Below the pieces are notes generated by a model. That model did not search any database. It saw only the letters and a program-made list of their open reading frames with translations, and was not told the origin of the DNA. The translations under genes and the position numbers were made by a program. A DNA stretch of 64,000 nucleotides, from positions 40,072,379-40,136,378 of the forward strand of contig NC_087067.1 of NCBI RefSeq assembly GCF_963678635.1. The letters run 5' to 3'. Positions 24,640 through 39,700 of this stretch are shown here, piece after piece (position 1 is the first letter of the stretch; every line of letters begins with the position of its first letter). This DNA comes from Symsagittifera roscoffensis. Lineage: Eukaryota; Xenacoelomorpha; Acoela; Convolutidae.

Positions 24640-25930
24640 ATTATACAAGCTGAGCGTAATGTGATAAAACGATGCAGCTTTTTTTCCAACCTTAATTGTA
24701 AATAAAAAAAATTTATGCTCCCGAATATTTTGGGATTTTCGACAGTGTTTGCGCAGCTGCAGCTTTGCCTGTGTTAGTTTTTGTTCCCACCATAGAGAAA
24801 AAATTTTTCAGAAACATAGAGACATTTTTTTTCTGCAATTCTAATTTTATATTATTTTAAAGCTACCGTCTGAAGTATCGCTTCTGCGTAGAAATATTAG
24901 ATTTTGAAATGTATTTAGGTTTTCAAAAACTTAAGTTTTGTGAGTGTTTTCGAGTACCTGGGATTTAACTATCTCTTTAAACAGCATGTAATTGTAGTTT
25001 CGAATTAGAAATCTTTTGTCTATGAATCTTTCTAAAACTAGTTCACTAACAGGTTTTCTATAACTGATTCAAATTCTTCAAAAAACATAGTATTATGAAG
25101 TTACATCAAGTAACTTCAGATAAACACATTCTCGCAGCCTAGTAAGCTTCAAACCGGTTGAATCAAACAGTCTTTTCAAGCAATTACAAGCAATTATTAT
25201 TTAAACTTTTTTTTGGCAACTAATTTTGGTAACTAATTTTTTCCCGTTGAACTTGAAAGAGCTGTTCCAATCAATTAGTTAACAAAAGCAACAGGATAAC
25301 TTAAAAAATTGGTTAATTTTTAAAGCGTTAAAAACTAACTTGAAAGGATTTTTGGAGCAGTTAATGTTTTGTCAGCCCTAATAAGGAATACAGCAATATT
25401 AAGATTTTCAAACTTTATAATTAAAAAGCCTCGAGCTGGAAAATCCAATGTTAACTAGGACTACGCATGCGGCTCCCCAACTTTTCATTTGACAAAATCT
25501 TTCTGTTTCTCAATATGAGTAAACTATTATAAATCTCGAAAAAAAAAGAAATTTAAAAAACAATCAAATTAATTTAAGCCATCAATACTTAAATATCAGA
25601 CTATGCGGTAAGCACACCGCGCTAAAGTTACAAAAAAGTCATTTATAATTTTTCATGAAGGTTTTTGGGGCTCTGTTTTCTGCTTATCACAAAATTATCA
25701 ATTTTTTTGTGTAATTAAGTAAATGAAGACAAATTGTGTTGTTTCTGCCTATTTAGTCAGCACGCCAATATTTTTAGTCCTATTGGACAATAAAATTTAA
25801 AAAGTTACTTTGCGGTGAAGGGGGGTGAAAAAAGAGCCATTTTTGGGTTTGAGACTTGCAATATAATTTGCATGGAACAAGGGTTAAATAACTGCTAATG
25901 ATTTTTTCGCTTCCTGCATGTTTCTAATCA
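24640..25930. other. Intergenic AT-rich sequence between the TIR candidate and tubulin copy A
   Basis: No gene, RNA gene or clear repeat seen. It should contain the 3' UTR end and poly(A) site of tubulin copy A (minus strand). I did not find a clean AATAAA on that strand at the expected distance. Confidence 0.5.
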
Positions 25931-25939
25931 TCGTCACTT

Positions 25940-25990
25940 ATAACGTCAGTGTTACGTAACTGTGGTTACGTGTCACTATTACGTAACTGG
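25940..25990 (-). promoter_or_regulatory. Cluster of ACGT-core motifs just after tubulin copy A stop
   Basis: Within about 50 bp of the stop codon lie AACGTCA, GTTACGTAAC (a perfect 10-bp palindrome), TTACGTGTC and TTACGTAAC. TTACGTAA is the classical PAR-bZIP/C/EBP site and ACGTCA is a CRE half site. The cluster would be in the 3' UTR, and a decayed counterpart follows copy B. Function is inference; it may simply be duplicated UTR sequence. Confidence 0.35.
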
Positions 25991-25998
25991 GGACTTTC

Positions 25999-27499
<1,501 letters not shown>

Positions 27500-29162
27500 C
27501 TAAAATTTAAACACGTTGACTTTTCGTATTTTAGTAACGGGAAAAAAACAGTCTGTTCCAGCTCCTCTTGGCTTTTGCTAAAATAAGATTTCAGGAAAAC
27601 ATTCAAAAACTTTCTGCTATTGTAAATTACAAAATTTTTTTAGCTATTTTTGAGTCTCGTCGCCCTCGGTTACTTTTCAGACTCAAACAAAACCGCTGAG
27701 TCGCATTGGTATCTTCTGCCTTTAAGCGTTGATTAAAAAATGGTGAAAATTTTGGGAAGAATGTTACATTTTTTTCTCGTTTTTTTTCTGTTTAATTTTC
27801 TGTTTCTCACCTCCCACCACCCGCAATTTTTTATTAGGTAATTTTTCTGTTTTTCTATTTACCTTGCCCGAGTGTTACAAAAACTGGCATGCGGACTTAT
27901 TATACCATGAAAAGTGATATTTGGTCTTCAAACTTAATTTTGTAGAACCCATCGGTACACAATAAAATTAATGCTTTGATGCTTATGTGAGGTGGGGAAA
28001 AAGAACCTGTTTCTTAAATATCCTAATTCGAATTATTGTGCTCTAAGTTGTCCGAAATTCAATTTTAAAATAAATGGTCGTGGATACTTTTTTGTCTCTT
28101 TTCCACTCTCCCACCTTGAAGTTTTTTGTATAGATGTTTTTTAAGGATATTCTGGCTACACGTGCAATTTTATGATGCACGGCATGAGGATCAAATCTGG
28201 TCACAATTGTTAGCTTCTTCAACGAGCAAAATTCATTTTATTATGATTACAATTGAAGAATGAATTAAAAAAAGGTGGGAGTAATAAGAAAAGCATTTTT
28301 TAATTTTGAGCTTTGGGAATCAATGTCCTTCAGATGTATACAAAACCTCGGACAAATTGGCCAATTAAAAGTCAATTTTCGACCCATCGATTTTTCGACA
28401 TTTGAGCCGTAACAAATTTTGGCAAATTCACTAGTCTGATGAAATAATACGTCATGGATTAATTTTTTTAAAAATTAGATTTTTGCTAGTTTTCTTGACC
28501 CAAGATGGCTTCCGAAACATTTGATCACTCGGTTTTCTTATGAAAGGTAAATCTAAACGGGTTCCATAGAATTACCATCTTCCATTCATTATCCGAAGGG
28601 TCTGTTTGGGTCCCATGCTAATTTTGCTTCCAACCAACAAACTTAAGCAAGTACACAAAAGTGCTATTTGTATTAAGCAATTGATACCGACAATTTAAAA
28701 GGTTTAGTAATTCAAGTTTCGGGAAAATTTTCATTCCCTCAAAACTAATTCCTTAAAAATAAGCCTATCAATCTTGATAAAATACAAATGTATGAATTCA
28801 GAATCAAATCAAAAGATTCTAGAACTTTTTAGGTTCTCTAAAACCTAATTTGACAATGGAAACCTAATTTGAGAGCATCTAAACACTGTCTGCAGAAAAA
28901 TTGACCATATTTTATTGTATATTCTTTCGATCAAGAATCATTTTATTCTAAGAACTTTTCACTGGGATTTTATAAAGCTGATGTTAAATTCTCACATCAA
29001 AAGATATTTTGCTTTATGGATGATACAGCTGCAATGCTATTAGACTGAACAGTTTTTTTACACTTGATAAGTGATTAAAATAATTAATTCTTCAACTTTT
29101 TTTGCAACTAACCTTTTTCGAGTAACTTGGAAGGAATGAAAACAAAGCAATTTAACATTTAT

Positions 29163-29347
29163 TTACTCCGCAAAAGGCAGTTGGTCTTTGACAAATTCGA
29201 GCACATCCACAAAACAGTTGACGGCGATGGTAACATTTTTGGATTTAGAATTTTTAATTCCAATGCGTACTGAGGCAAAGCATGTGGCTCACCTGAAATT
29301 TCATTTGTCATTAATTTCTTTGTCTCCTCTGCGTTTTCTTGGGTCAT
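29163..29347 (-). CDS. Candidate small protein with a possible 23-nt intron
   Basis: An ATG frame (MTQENAEETKKLMTNEIS) leads into a strong 5' splice consensus, CAG then GTGAGC, at 29,292. Only 23 nt later is TTTGCCTCAG (ends 29,270), a good 3' splice site. Removing these 23 nt keeps the frame open to a TAA at 29,163, giving 53 residues ending VKDQLPFAE, with AATAAA overlapping just after the stop. I do not recognise the protein. A 23-nt intron would be exceptionally short for an animal. More likely the donor and acceptor belong to separate longer introns or the whole is chance. Confidence 0.15.
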
Positions 29348-29804
29348 TATTTTCTTCGTCTCTTAAGTCTAAGGCTATCAATCTTAAATAATTGCAAGCG
29401 TCCGAATTGGTAAATATTTTTAAAATTTCATACATGTTTAAAAGTAGCAAAAAACCTTATTTTTTGAGTTTTTCAGTTCAAGCAGCAATTAAAAGTCAAC
29501 AATTTTGATTTCTTCAATGAATACGTTTTATGTTGAAAGGTTTTTCAGGACCTTTTCTCTGAAATTTTTCAATGCTGATATAAAATCATCAAATCGCAAG
29601 GTCTTGAAACATTTAAATGTGCTGAAAAAACTCAGTTGAGGCAAATCATGAGGCCCTCTCAAAGTTTATGTGTCTTTTTTGTCTAATTTCTTGGTTTTAC
29701 CTTTTTGATCTCATAAGCTCTGAGAAGAAAAAATTGAAAACAATCAATTTATTTTAAACCTTCAATACATAAATAACGAAACAAGTTTTAGGTACTTAAA
29801 GCCT

Positions 29805-29810
29805 TTTATT
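29805..29810 (-). terminator. Poly(A) signal of beta-tubulin copy B
   Basis: TTTATT on the plus strand reads AATAAA on the minus strand, 167 nt after the copy B stop (29,977-29,979). This fits a short 3' UTR. An equivalent perfect hexamer was not found after copy A. Confidence 0.55.
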
Positions 29811-29918
29811 AACTTCTCAAAAGACATGAGGTTAAAGGTTGCAATAAAATTGCTTCCGCCTGTAGTAGGGGGTTTTATGTTTTTTTTGCTTCCTGTTTGT
29901 TTCTAATCAGCTTTACTC

Positions 29919-29968
29919 ATTACGTCAGCGTTACCTAACTATGGTTACGCATAACTGTTACGTATTTG
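29919..29968 (-). promoter_or_regulatory. ACGT-motif cluster after tubulin copy B, homologous to that of copy A
   Basis: Contains TTACGTCAGCGTTAC, GGTTACGCATAAC and TTACGTA, aligning with the cluster at 25,940-25,990. The homology shows the duplication included the 3' UTR. Several of the ACGT cores are altered here, so the motif is less perfect than in copy A. Confidence 0.3.
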
Positions 29969-29976
29969 GGGATTTT

Positions 29977-31440
<1,464 letters not shown>

Positions 31441-31537
31441 CTAAAAATTAGTTAAATTGGGTCTCTGTTTTGAAAAAATGGCTTCCTTCTATTTGCATTT
31501 TTGCTTACTTTGTTGATTTTCCAAAAAAAAATTACCA

Positions 31538-31737
31538 NNNNNNNNNNNNNNNNNNNNNNNNNNNNNNNNNNNNNNNNNNNNNNNNNNNNNNNNNNNNNNN
31601 NNNNNNNNNNNNNNNNNNNNNNNNNNNNNNNNNNNNNNNNNNNNNNNNNNNNNNNNNNNNNNNNNNNNNNNNNNNNNNNNNNNNNNNNNNNNNNNNNNNN
31701 NNNNNNNNNNNNNNNNNNNNNNNNNNNNNNNNNNNNN
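31538..31737. other. Assembly gap of exactly 200 N
   Basis: Placeholder gap of unknown true size just upstream of tubulin copy B exon 2, at the edge of the satellite B array. Reading frames across it are meaningless. Confidence 1.
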
Positions 31738-32650
31738 GAGCATGTCGAAGTTCTTTACTTTCTGCAGCAGTTTAAATTTTGTTTTTGCAAACTAAAACTC
31801 AAAGCTGGAAAACGAAAATGTGAACTGAGAAAAACGAATTTGAAAAATCTCTTTTCATCAAAAAAGTGACAATTCATTGAAATGGGTCTCCACTTTGCAT
31901 GAGCAACTTTTTCTCGTTAAAAATTTTTTCTTATTAGATCAATTTTTTTCTATTTCAGAATTTTATTTGGTACATACTATCATATGGATCACAGTTGAGA
32001 TATATAATTAGAACAAAAACTTCAATAGTACCACTTTATAAAAAATAAAAATAATTATGCACTTGTAGGAGCATTCAGTTTTTGATGCAAAGACTTGTTT
32101 TTCAAGATTTTCTTTTTTTCTTGTTCTCTTCAATTTTGAAATTCTTCTTCAATCGCTTCATCGTGCAAAGAAAATTGGCAAACTGAAAACATATCTTATA
32201 TCGAAACATTGAGCGATTAGTTATTGGAATATTTAAAACAACTTGAAACGGGTCTTTGAATATTGATGGTGCGAAAATGAAGAAATGAAAAAAAGCACCA
32301 TATTCTTACCACGATTAGTCGTTCTTTAATTCAAAACTGATTAATTTAAGGAATTTTTGACCACAAAAATCAAAATAGATTAAAAATGCGCGTTGTACGT
32401 ACTCCTTTTTAAGCATATTGGTGCGTTGTAAATTGGACTTGAGATGAGCAAGTTTTTTCTATCATCACCTTGTTGTTGTGAGTTACTTTTTTTAAACATA
32501 ACGTTTGAGACAAATTGAAGGGGTCAGAATGAAAAATATTGTGACAACAACAAAATGAGCTGTGTGAAACAACCAGCAATGTAATTTCTCCCCTCTCCCC
32601 ATCAAAGCGTGAGCGGTAAACTAAAACGTTAAAAATTGACTGGAGGAGAG
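31738..32650 (-). repeat. Inverted satellite B unit at the gap edge, with head-to-head junction
   Basis: The conserved block reads in reverse (CCATCAAAGCGTGAGCGG near 32,598) and meets a direct copy near 32,650-32,690, forming an inverted repeat on both sides of the AGTTTTTCTTG spacer. The direct copy begins again with CTCTCCTACAATC. Confidence 0.85.
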
Positions 32651-33478
32651 TAGTTTTTCTTGTTTTAAAAAATTTTTACACAAAACTTCTCTCCTACAAT
32701 CAATTTTTACCGTTTTAATTTACCGCTGCCGCTTTGATGGGGAGAAATTACATTGCTGGTTGTTTCACACAGCTCATTTTTGTTGTTGTCACAATATTTT
32801 TCATTCTGACCCCTTCAAATTTCTCAAACGTTATGTCTAAAAAAAATAACGCACAACAATGTGCTGATAGAAAACATGCTCTTCTCAAGTCCATTTACAA
32901 AGCACCAATATGCTTGAAAAGGAGTAATTACATTGCGAATTTTTTAACCTAACTTGATTTATAGTCTAAAAATTCTAAACCTAAATAAATTTGAAATGAA
33001 GACCGACTAACGGTGGTGAGAATATGGTGCTTTTTTTACTCTTCTTTTTCCAACCACCAATAATGAAAAAACCGTTTTAACTGTTGTTTAAAATACTTTT
33101 ATAACTAAACGCTTCAGGCTACGATATAGGATATTTTGCTCAATTTGTCGAATTTCTTCGCATTATGAAGCGATTGAATCAGTTTTTCAAAATTGGAAAA
33201 GGAACATCGAAATTTGAGGGCGAGAATTGAAAGACATTTTTGAAAAACCAGTTTTTACAACAGAAAATTGATGCTCCTATAAGGTGGATCACCACATCGC
33301 ATAATCCTTTTTTTAATGAAGAATTAGTTTTCAAGGTTTTGTTCTAATTATATTCCTCAACTGTGATCCATATGATAATGTGTACCAATTGAAATTCTGA
33401 AATAGAAAAATCAATCTACATATAAAAATTCTCTAATGAAAAAAAGATGCTCATGCAAAGCTGGGACCCATTTGGAAG

Positions 33479-33649
33479 ATGTATCAATTTTTTGATGAAG
33501 AGACGTTAAGCAAAGAAGTTTTGCAATTCACAATCGAATCTTCTACAACAGAATTTCAGTTTGGAAAAACATTTGAACTACTTCATAAGCTAAAGAATTT
33601 TGTCATGTTCAACGAACTAAAAAACTTACACAATATTTTTTCCAGCTAA
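33479..33649 (+). other. Example of a recurrent 56-codon open frame in satellite B
   Basis: A frame beginning MYQFFDEETL and ending NIFSS is open here. Relatives occur in other units, for example at 37,617, 42,810, 48,995, 50,303 and about 50,906, several open to the same end with mostly conservative differences. Other copies (34,783, 47,690, 44,050) are shifted or shortened. No start context or promoter evidence, and no recognised family. It may be a fossil exon amplified with the repeat, or chance open sequence. Not called a gene. Confidence 0.3.
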
Positions 33650-35457
33650 CTTACAAGAAAAATTTCTGCATTTATTTTTTTAACGTTTGAAACAACTAAA
33701 CTAAAAAAAAACAGAACTTTTAAAAATCTCGCTGGGAGGGAGAGGAGTGGGAAAAAGCCATGAAATATCAACCATGAACAAAATCTCAAAAAAAACACAT
33801 TGAGCTTGAAACTAGTTTGCTGCTTTTCAAAAAGTTATAGCGCAGTATGATTTATTCAACCTCAGTGTAGACAGCGAACTGTTTTTATCCCGACTGAATT
33901 CACGCAGTCAATTCGGCCTTTTTTCTTTTTCTGTTTTTTTTTCCATTTCAAGTGATAAGTTTTGTGTAAAAACTTTTAAAAACAAAAACAATTACTCTCC
34001 TCCAGTCAATTTTTAACGTTTTAATTTACCGCTGACGCTTTGATGGGGAGAAAATACATTGCTGGTTATTTCATACAGCTCATTTTTGTTGTTGTCACAG
34101 TGGTTTTCATTCTGACCACTTCATATTGTCTCAAACATTATGTTTTAAAAAAATTAAGCATAACAAGGTGTTGATAGAAAAAACTTGCTCTTCTCAAGCC
34201 CATTTACAACGCACCAATATGCTTAAAAAACGAGCAAGTACATTCAGCATCTTTTAACCTAATTAGGTTTTTGTGGTCAAAAAAACCGAAATTCAATCAA
34301 TTTTGAAACAAAGAACGACTAATTGTGGTGAGAAAATGATTAATTTTTCTACTTTTCTTTTTCCTACCACCATTGTTGAAAAAACCGTTTTAACAGATGT
34401 TTTAAATAATTTTTAACCAAACGCTTCATGCTACGATATAAAGTATTTTGCTCCACTTGACAATTTTCTTCGCATTATGAAGCGATTAAAGCACTTTTTC
34501 AAAACTGAAAGAGAACAACAAAAATTGGAAAAATTTTTCAAAAAAAAACAAGTCATTGCATCAAAAATTTAACACTCCTATAAAGTGGACCCACGTCGCA
34601 TAATCAATTTTGTTTTTTAATAAAAAAGTTATTTTTCAAGGTTTTGTTCTAACTATATCCCTCAACTGTGATCCATATGATAATGTGTACCCAATGAAAT
34701 TCTGAAATAGAAAAACAATCTATATATAAGAATTCTCTAATGAAAAAAGATGATCATGCAAAGCGGGGACCCATTTGGAAGATGTATCAAGTTTTTGATG
34801 AAGAAACGTTATACAAAGTAGTTTTGCAGTTCAGAATCCCATCTTCTAACTTAGAATTTGAGTTTGGAAAAAAAAACATTTGAACTACTTCATAAGCTAA
34901 AGACCTTGACAAGTTCAACGCACTAAAAAATGTAGATAAAAAATTTTTGAAGCTAACTTACAACAAAATGTTCTGCGTTTATTTTTTTAAACGTCTGAAA
35001 CAACTAAAAAAACGTAACTTGGAAAACTCTCGCTGGGAAGGAGTGGGGTGGTAAAAAGCCACGAAGAGTCAACCATGAAAAAAATCTCAAAAACAGCACA
35101 CTTTGAGCTTGAAACTACTTAGCTGCGATGATAATAGTAATATCGCAGTATGTGTTGTTTTTGTTTAATCTGAGCGTAGACGGCGAACTGTTTTTGTCCC
35201 GATTGAGTTCTTGCAATGAATTCTGGCTTTTTTCTGTTTTTTTTTTCACTTAAATGATACGTTTTGTGTAAAAATTTTTTAAAACAAAAAGAATTGCTCT
35301 CTTTCAGTCAATTTTTAACATTTTAATTTACCGCTGACGCTTTGGCGGCGCGAAATTACATTGCTGGTTATTTCACATTTCTCATTTTTGTTGTTGTCAC
35401 AAAAGTTTTCATTCTGACCACTTCATATTGTCTCAAACGCTATTTTTGAAAAAAATT

Positions 35458-36775
35458 GCTCAAAACTTTTACATAAAACGTATCACTTTAAATGAAAAAA
35501 AAAGTAACAAAAAAAAGCCAGAATTGATTGCAAGAACTCAATCTGCACAAAAACAGTTCGCCGTCTACGCTTAGAATAAACAAAAACAAAACATACTGCG
35601 ATATTACTATTATCATCGCAGCTAACTAGTTTTAAGCTCAAAGTGTGCTGTTTTTGAGATTTTGTACATGGTTGATTACTCGTGGCTTTTTACCACTCCT
35701 CTCCTTCCCAGCACTTGTTTTCAAAGTTGCGTTTTTTTGGTTGTTTCAAACGTTACAAAAACTAAACGCAGAATACTTTGATGTAAGTTAGCTTGAGAAA
35801 TCATTTTCTAAAACTCTTATTTAGCTGAACACGTCAAAGTTCTTTACTTAATGCAGCAGTTTAAATTTTGTTTATGCAAACTAAAACTCAAAGCTGGAAA
35901 ACGAAGTTGTGAACTGAGAAAAACGAATTTGTAAAAATCTCTTTTCATCAAAAAAGTGACAATTCTTTGAAATGGGTCTCCACTTTGCATGAGCAACTTA
36001 TTCTCGTTAAAAATTTTTTATTCTCAGAACAATTTTTCTATTTCAGAATTTTATTTGGTACACACTATCATATGGATAACAATTGAGGGATATAATTAGA
36101 ACAAAAACTTCAAGAGTAACCTCTTTATAAAAAAAAATGATTATGCGACGTGGGGATCCACCTTGTAGGAGCATTCAGTTTTTGATGCAAAGACTTGTTT
36201 TCCAAGTTTTTCCTTTTTTTCTTGTTCTCTTCAATTTTGAGAAACTTCTTCAATCGCTTCATCATGCAAAGAAAATTGGCGAACTGAAAACGTGTTTTAT
36301 ATCGATACTTTGAGCGTTTAGTTATTAGAATATTTAAAACAACTTGAAACGGAACTTTGAATATTGATGGTGGGAAAATGAAGAGTTGAAAAAAGCACCA
36401 TATTCTTGCCACGATTAGTCGTTCTTTAATTCAAATCTGATTAAATTAAAGAATTTTTGACCACAAAAATCAAAATAGATTAAAAATTCGCGATGTACGT
36501 ACTCCTTTTCAAGCATATTGGTGCGTTGTAAATTGGACTTGAGAAGAGCAAGTTTTTTCTATCATCACCTTGTTGTTGTGAGTTACTTTTTTTAAATATA
36601 ACATTTGAGACAAGTTGAAGGGGTCAGAAAGAAAAGTATTGTGACAACAACAAAAATGAGCTGTGTGAAACAACCAGCAATGTAATTTCTCCCGATCAAA
36701 GCGTCAGCGGTAAACTAAAACGTTAAAAATTGACTGAAGGAGAGTAATTTTTCTTGTTTTTAAAAGATTTTACAC
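35458..36775 (-). repeat. Inverted satellite B unit flanked by two inversion junctions
   Basis: One whole unit lies in opposite orientation: ATCAAAGCGTCAGCGG at about 36,700 is the complement of the direct block at 36,829, and the TTCGCCGTCTACGC block at about 35,563 is the complement of that at 35,180. Junctions near 35,458 and 36,775 create large foldbacks with arms of at least about 100 bp. It is similar to the inverted unit beside the gap. Confidence 0.85.
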
Positions 36776-39700
36776 AAAACTTCTCTCCTCCAGTCAATTT
36801 TTACCGTTTTAATTTACCGCTGAAGCTTTGATGGGGAGAAAATACATTGCTGGTTGTTTCACACAGCTCATTTTTGTTGTTGTCACAATATTTTTCATTC
36901 TGACCCCTTCAAATTTCTCAAACGTTATGTTTAAAAACAAAAACGCACAAATAATTGTTGATAGAAAAAACATGCTCTTCTCAAGTCCATTTAAAACGCA
37001 CCAATATGCTTGAAAAGGAATAAGTACCTTGCGCATTTTTTAACCTAATTTGATTTTATAGTCTAAAAATTCTAAACTTAATTAATTTTGAAATGAAGAC
37101 CGACTAATGGTGGTGAGAATATGGTGCTTTTTTACTCTTCTTTTTCCAACCACCAATAATGAAAAAACCGTTTTAACTGTTGTTTTAAATACTTTTATAA
37201 CTAAACGCTTCTTGCTACGATATAGGATATTTTTGCTCAGCTTGTCAAATTTCTTCATTATGTCAAATTTCTTGTCAAATTTCTACTCAAAATACTTCTG
37301 CATTATGAAGCGATTGAATCAGTTTTTCAAAATTGGAAAGGGACATCGAAATTTGAGGGCGAGAATTGAAAGACATTTTTGAAAAACCAGTTTTTACAAC
37401 AGAAATTTGATGCTCCTATAAGGTGGATCACCACGTCGCATAATCCTCTTTTTAATAAAGAATTAGTTTTCAAGGTTTTTTCTAATTATATCCCTCAACT
37501 GTGATCCATATGATAATGTGTACCAAATGAAATTCTGAAATAGAAAAGTCAATCTATATATAAAAATTCTCTAATGAAAAAAAGATGCTCATGCAAAACT
37601 GGGACTCATTTGGAAAATGTATAAATTTTTTGATGAAGAGACATTAAACAAAGAAGTTTTGCAGTTCACAATCGCATCTTCTACAACAAAATTTCAGTTT
37701 GGAAAAACATTTGAACTACTTCATAAGCTAAAGAAATTTGACATGTTCAACGAGCTAAAAAACCTAGACAATATTTTTTCCAGTTAACTTACAACAAAAA
37801 TTTCCGCGTTTATTTTTTTAACGTTTGAAACAACTAAACTAAAAAAACAGACCTTTTAAAACTCTCGCTGGGAGGGAGAGGAGTGGGAAAAAGCCAAGAA
37901 GTATCAACCATGAACAAAATCTCAAAAAAAAACAGCACACTTTGAGCTTGAAACTAGTAGTTTGCTGCTTTTTTAAAAGTTTTAGCGCAGTATGATTTAT
38001 TCAACCTCAGCGTAGACAGCGAACTATTTTTATCCCGACTGAATTCACGCAGTTAATTCGGGCTTTTTTCTATTTCTGTTTGTTTTTTGTTTTTCATTTT
38101 AAGTGATAATTTTTGTGTAAAAATTTTTAAAAATGAGAAAAATTATTCTCCTCCAGTCATTTTTAACGTTTTAATTTACTACTGACGCTTTGATGGGGGA
38201 GATATTACTTTGCTGGTTATTTCGCACAGCTCATTTTTGTTGTTGTCACATTAGAATTCCTTCTGACCACTTCATTTTGTCTCAAACGTTATGTTCAAAA
38301 AAAATAACGCACAACAAGGTGTTGATAGGAAAAACTTGCTCTTCTCAAGTCCATTTACAACTCACCAATATACTTGAAAAACGAGCAAGTACATTAAGCA
38401 TTTTTTAACCTTATTTGACTTTTGTAGTCGAAAAAATCTGAATTCCATCGATTTTGAAACAAAGAACGACTAATTGTGGTGAGAAACTGATTGTTTTTTC
38501 TACTTTTCTTTTTTTTCCCACCACCATTGTTGAAAAAACCGTTTTAACAGATGTTTTAAATAGTTTTTTTTAACCAAACGCTTCATGCTACGAAATAAAG
38601 TATTGTGCTCAACTTGCCAAATTTCTTCGCATTATGAAGCGATTAAAGCAGTTTTACAAAACTGAAAGAGAACAACAAAAATTGGAAAAAAATTTTCAAA
38701 AAAAAACTTTTCATTGCATCAAAAATTTAACGCTCCTATAAAGTGGACCCACGTCGCATAATCAATTTTGTTTTTTAATAAAAAAGTTACTTTTCAATGT
38801 TTTGTTCTAACTATATCAATCAACTGTGATCCATTTGATAATGTGTACCCACTGAATATCTGAATTACAAAAATCAATCTATATATAAGAATTCTCTAAT
38901 GAAAAAAAGATGCTCATGCAAAGCGAGGACCCATTTGGAAGACGTATCAATTTTTTGATGAAGAGACAATATACAAAGTAGTTTTGCAGTTCAGAAACCC
39001 ATCTTCAAACTTAGAATTTGAGTTTGGAAAAAAAACATTTGAACTACTTCATAAGCTAAAGACCTTGACAAGTTCAACGTACTAAAATAATGTAGATAAA
39101 AAGTTTTTGAAGCTATTTTACAACAACGTGTTCTGCGTTTTTTTTAAACGTCTGAAACAACTTAAAAAATGTAACTTGGAAAACTCTCGCTGGGACGGAG
39201 AGGAGTGGTAAAGAGCCACGAAGAATCAACCATGAACAAAATCTCAAAAACAGCAAACTGCACACTTTGAGCTTGGAACTAGTTTGTTGCGTTTTTAATA
39301 GTATAGCGAGTATGTTTTATTCAACTTCATAGTAGACAGTGAAGTATTTTCATCCCGGTTGAATTCACGCAATCAATTCGGGATTTTTTCTATTTCTGTT
39401 TTTTTTTTTTCATTTAAAGTGAATTTTTGTGTAAAAAAACTTTTAAAAATAAGAAAAAATACTCTCTTCCACTCAACTTTTAACGTTTTAATTTACCACT
39501 GACGCTTCGATGGGGAGAAAATACATTGCTGGTTTTTCCACATAGAGCTCATTTTTGTTGTTGTCACAATAATTTTCATTCTGACCACTTCACATTGTCT
39601 CAAACGCTATGTTCAAACAAAGTTGCGCACAACAAGGTGTTGATAGGAAAACTTGCTATTTTCAAGTCTATTTACAACGCACAAACATAGTTGAAAAGGA

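Larger units (their letters stand above)
27501..29976. other. Spacer between tubulin copies A and B
   Basis: Contains the acceptor for copy A exon 2 (AG at 27,500-27,501). I checked every CAT triplet I could find here for a minus-strand start encoding MREIV and found none. The part next to copy B is its 3' UTR. Apart from a candidate small frame at 29,163-29,347, no gene or clear repeat was seen. Confidence 0.6.
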
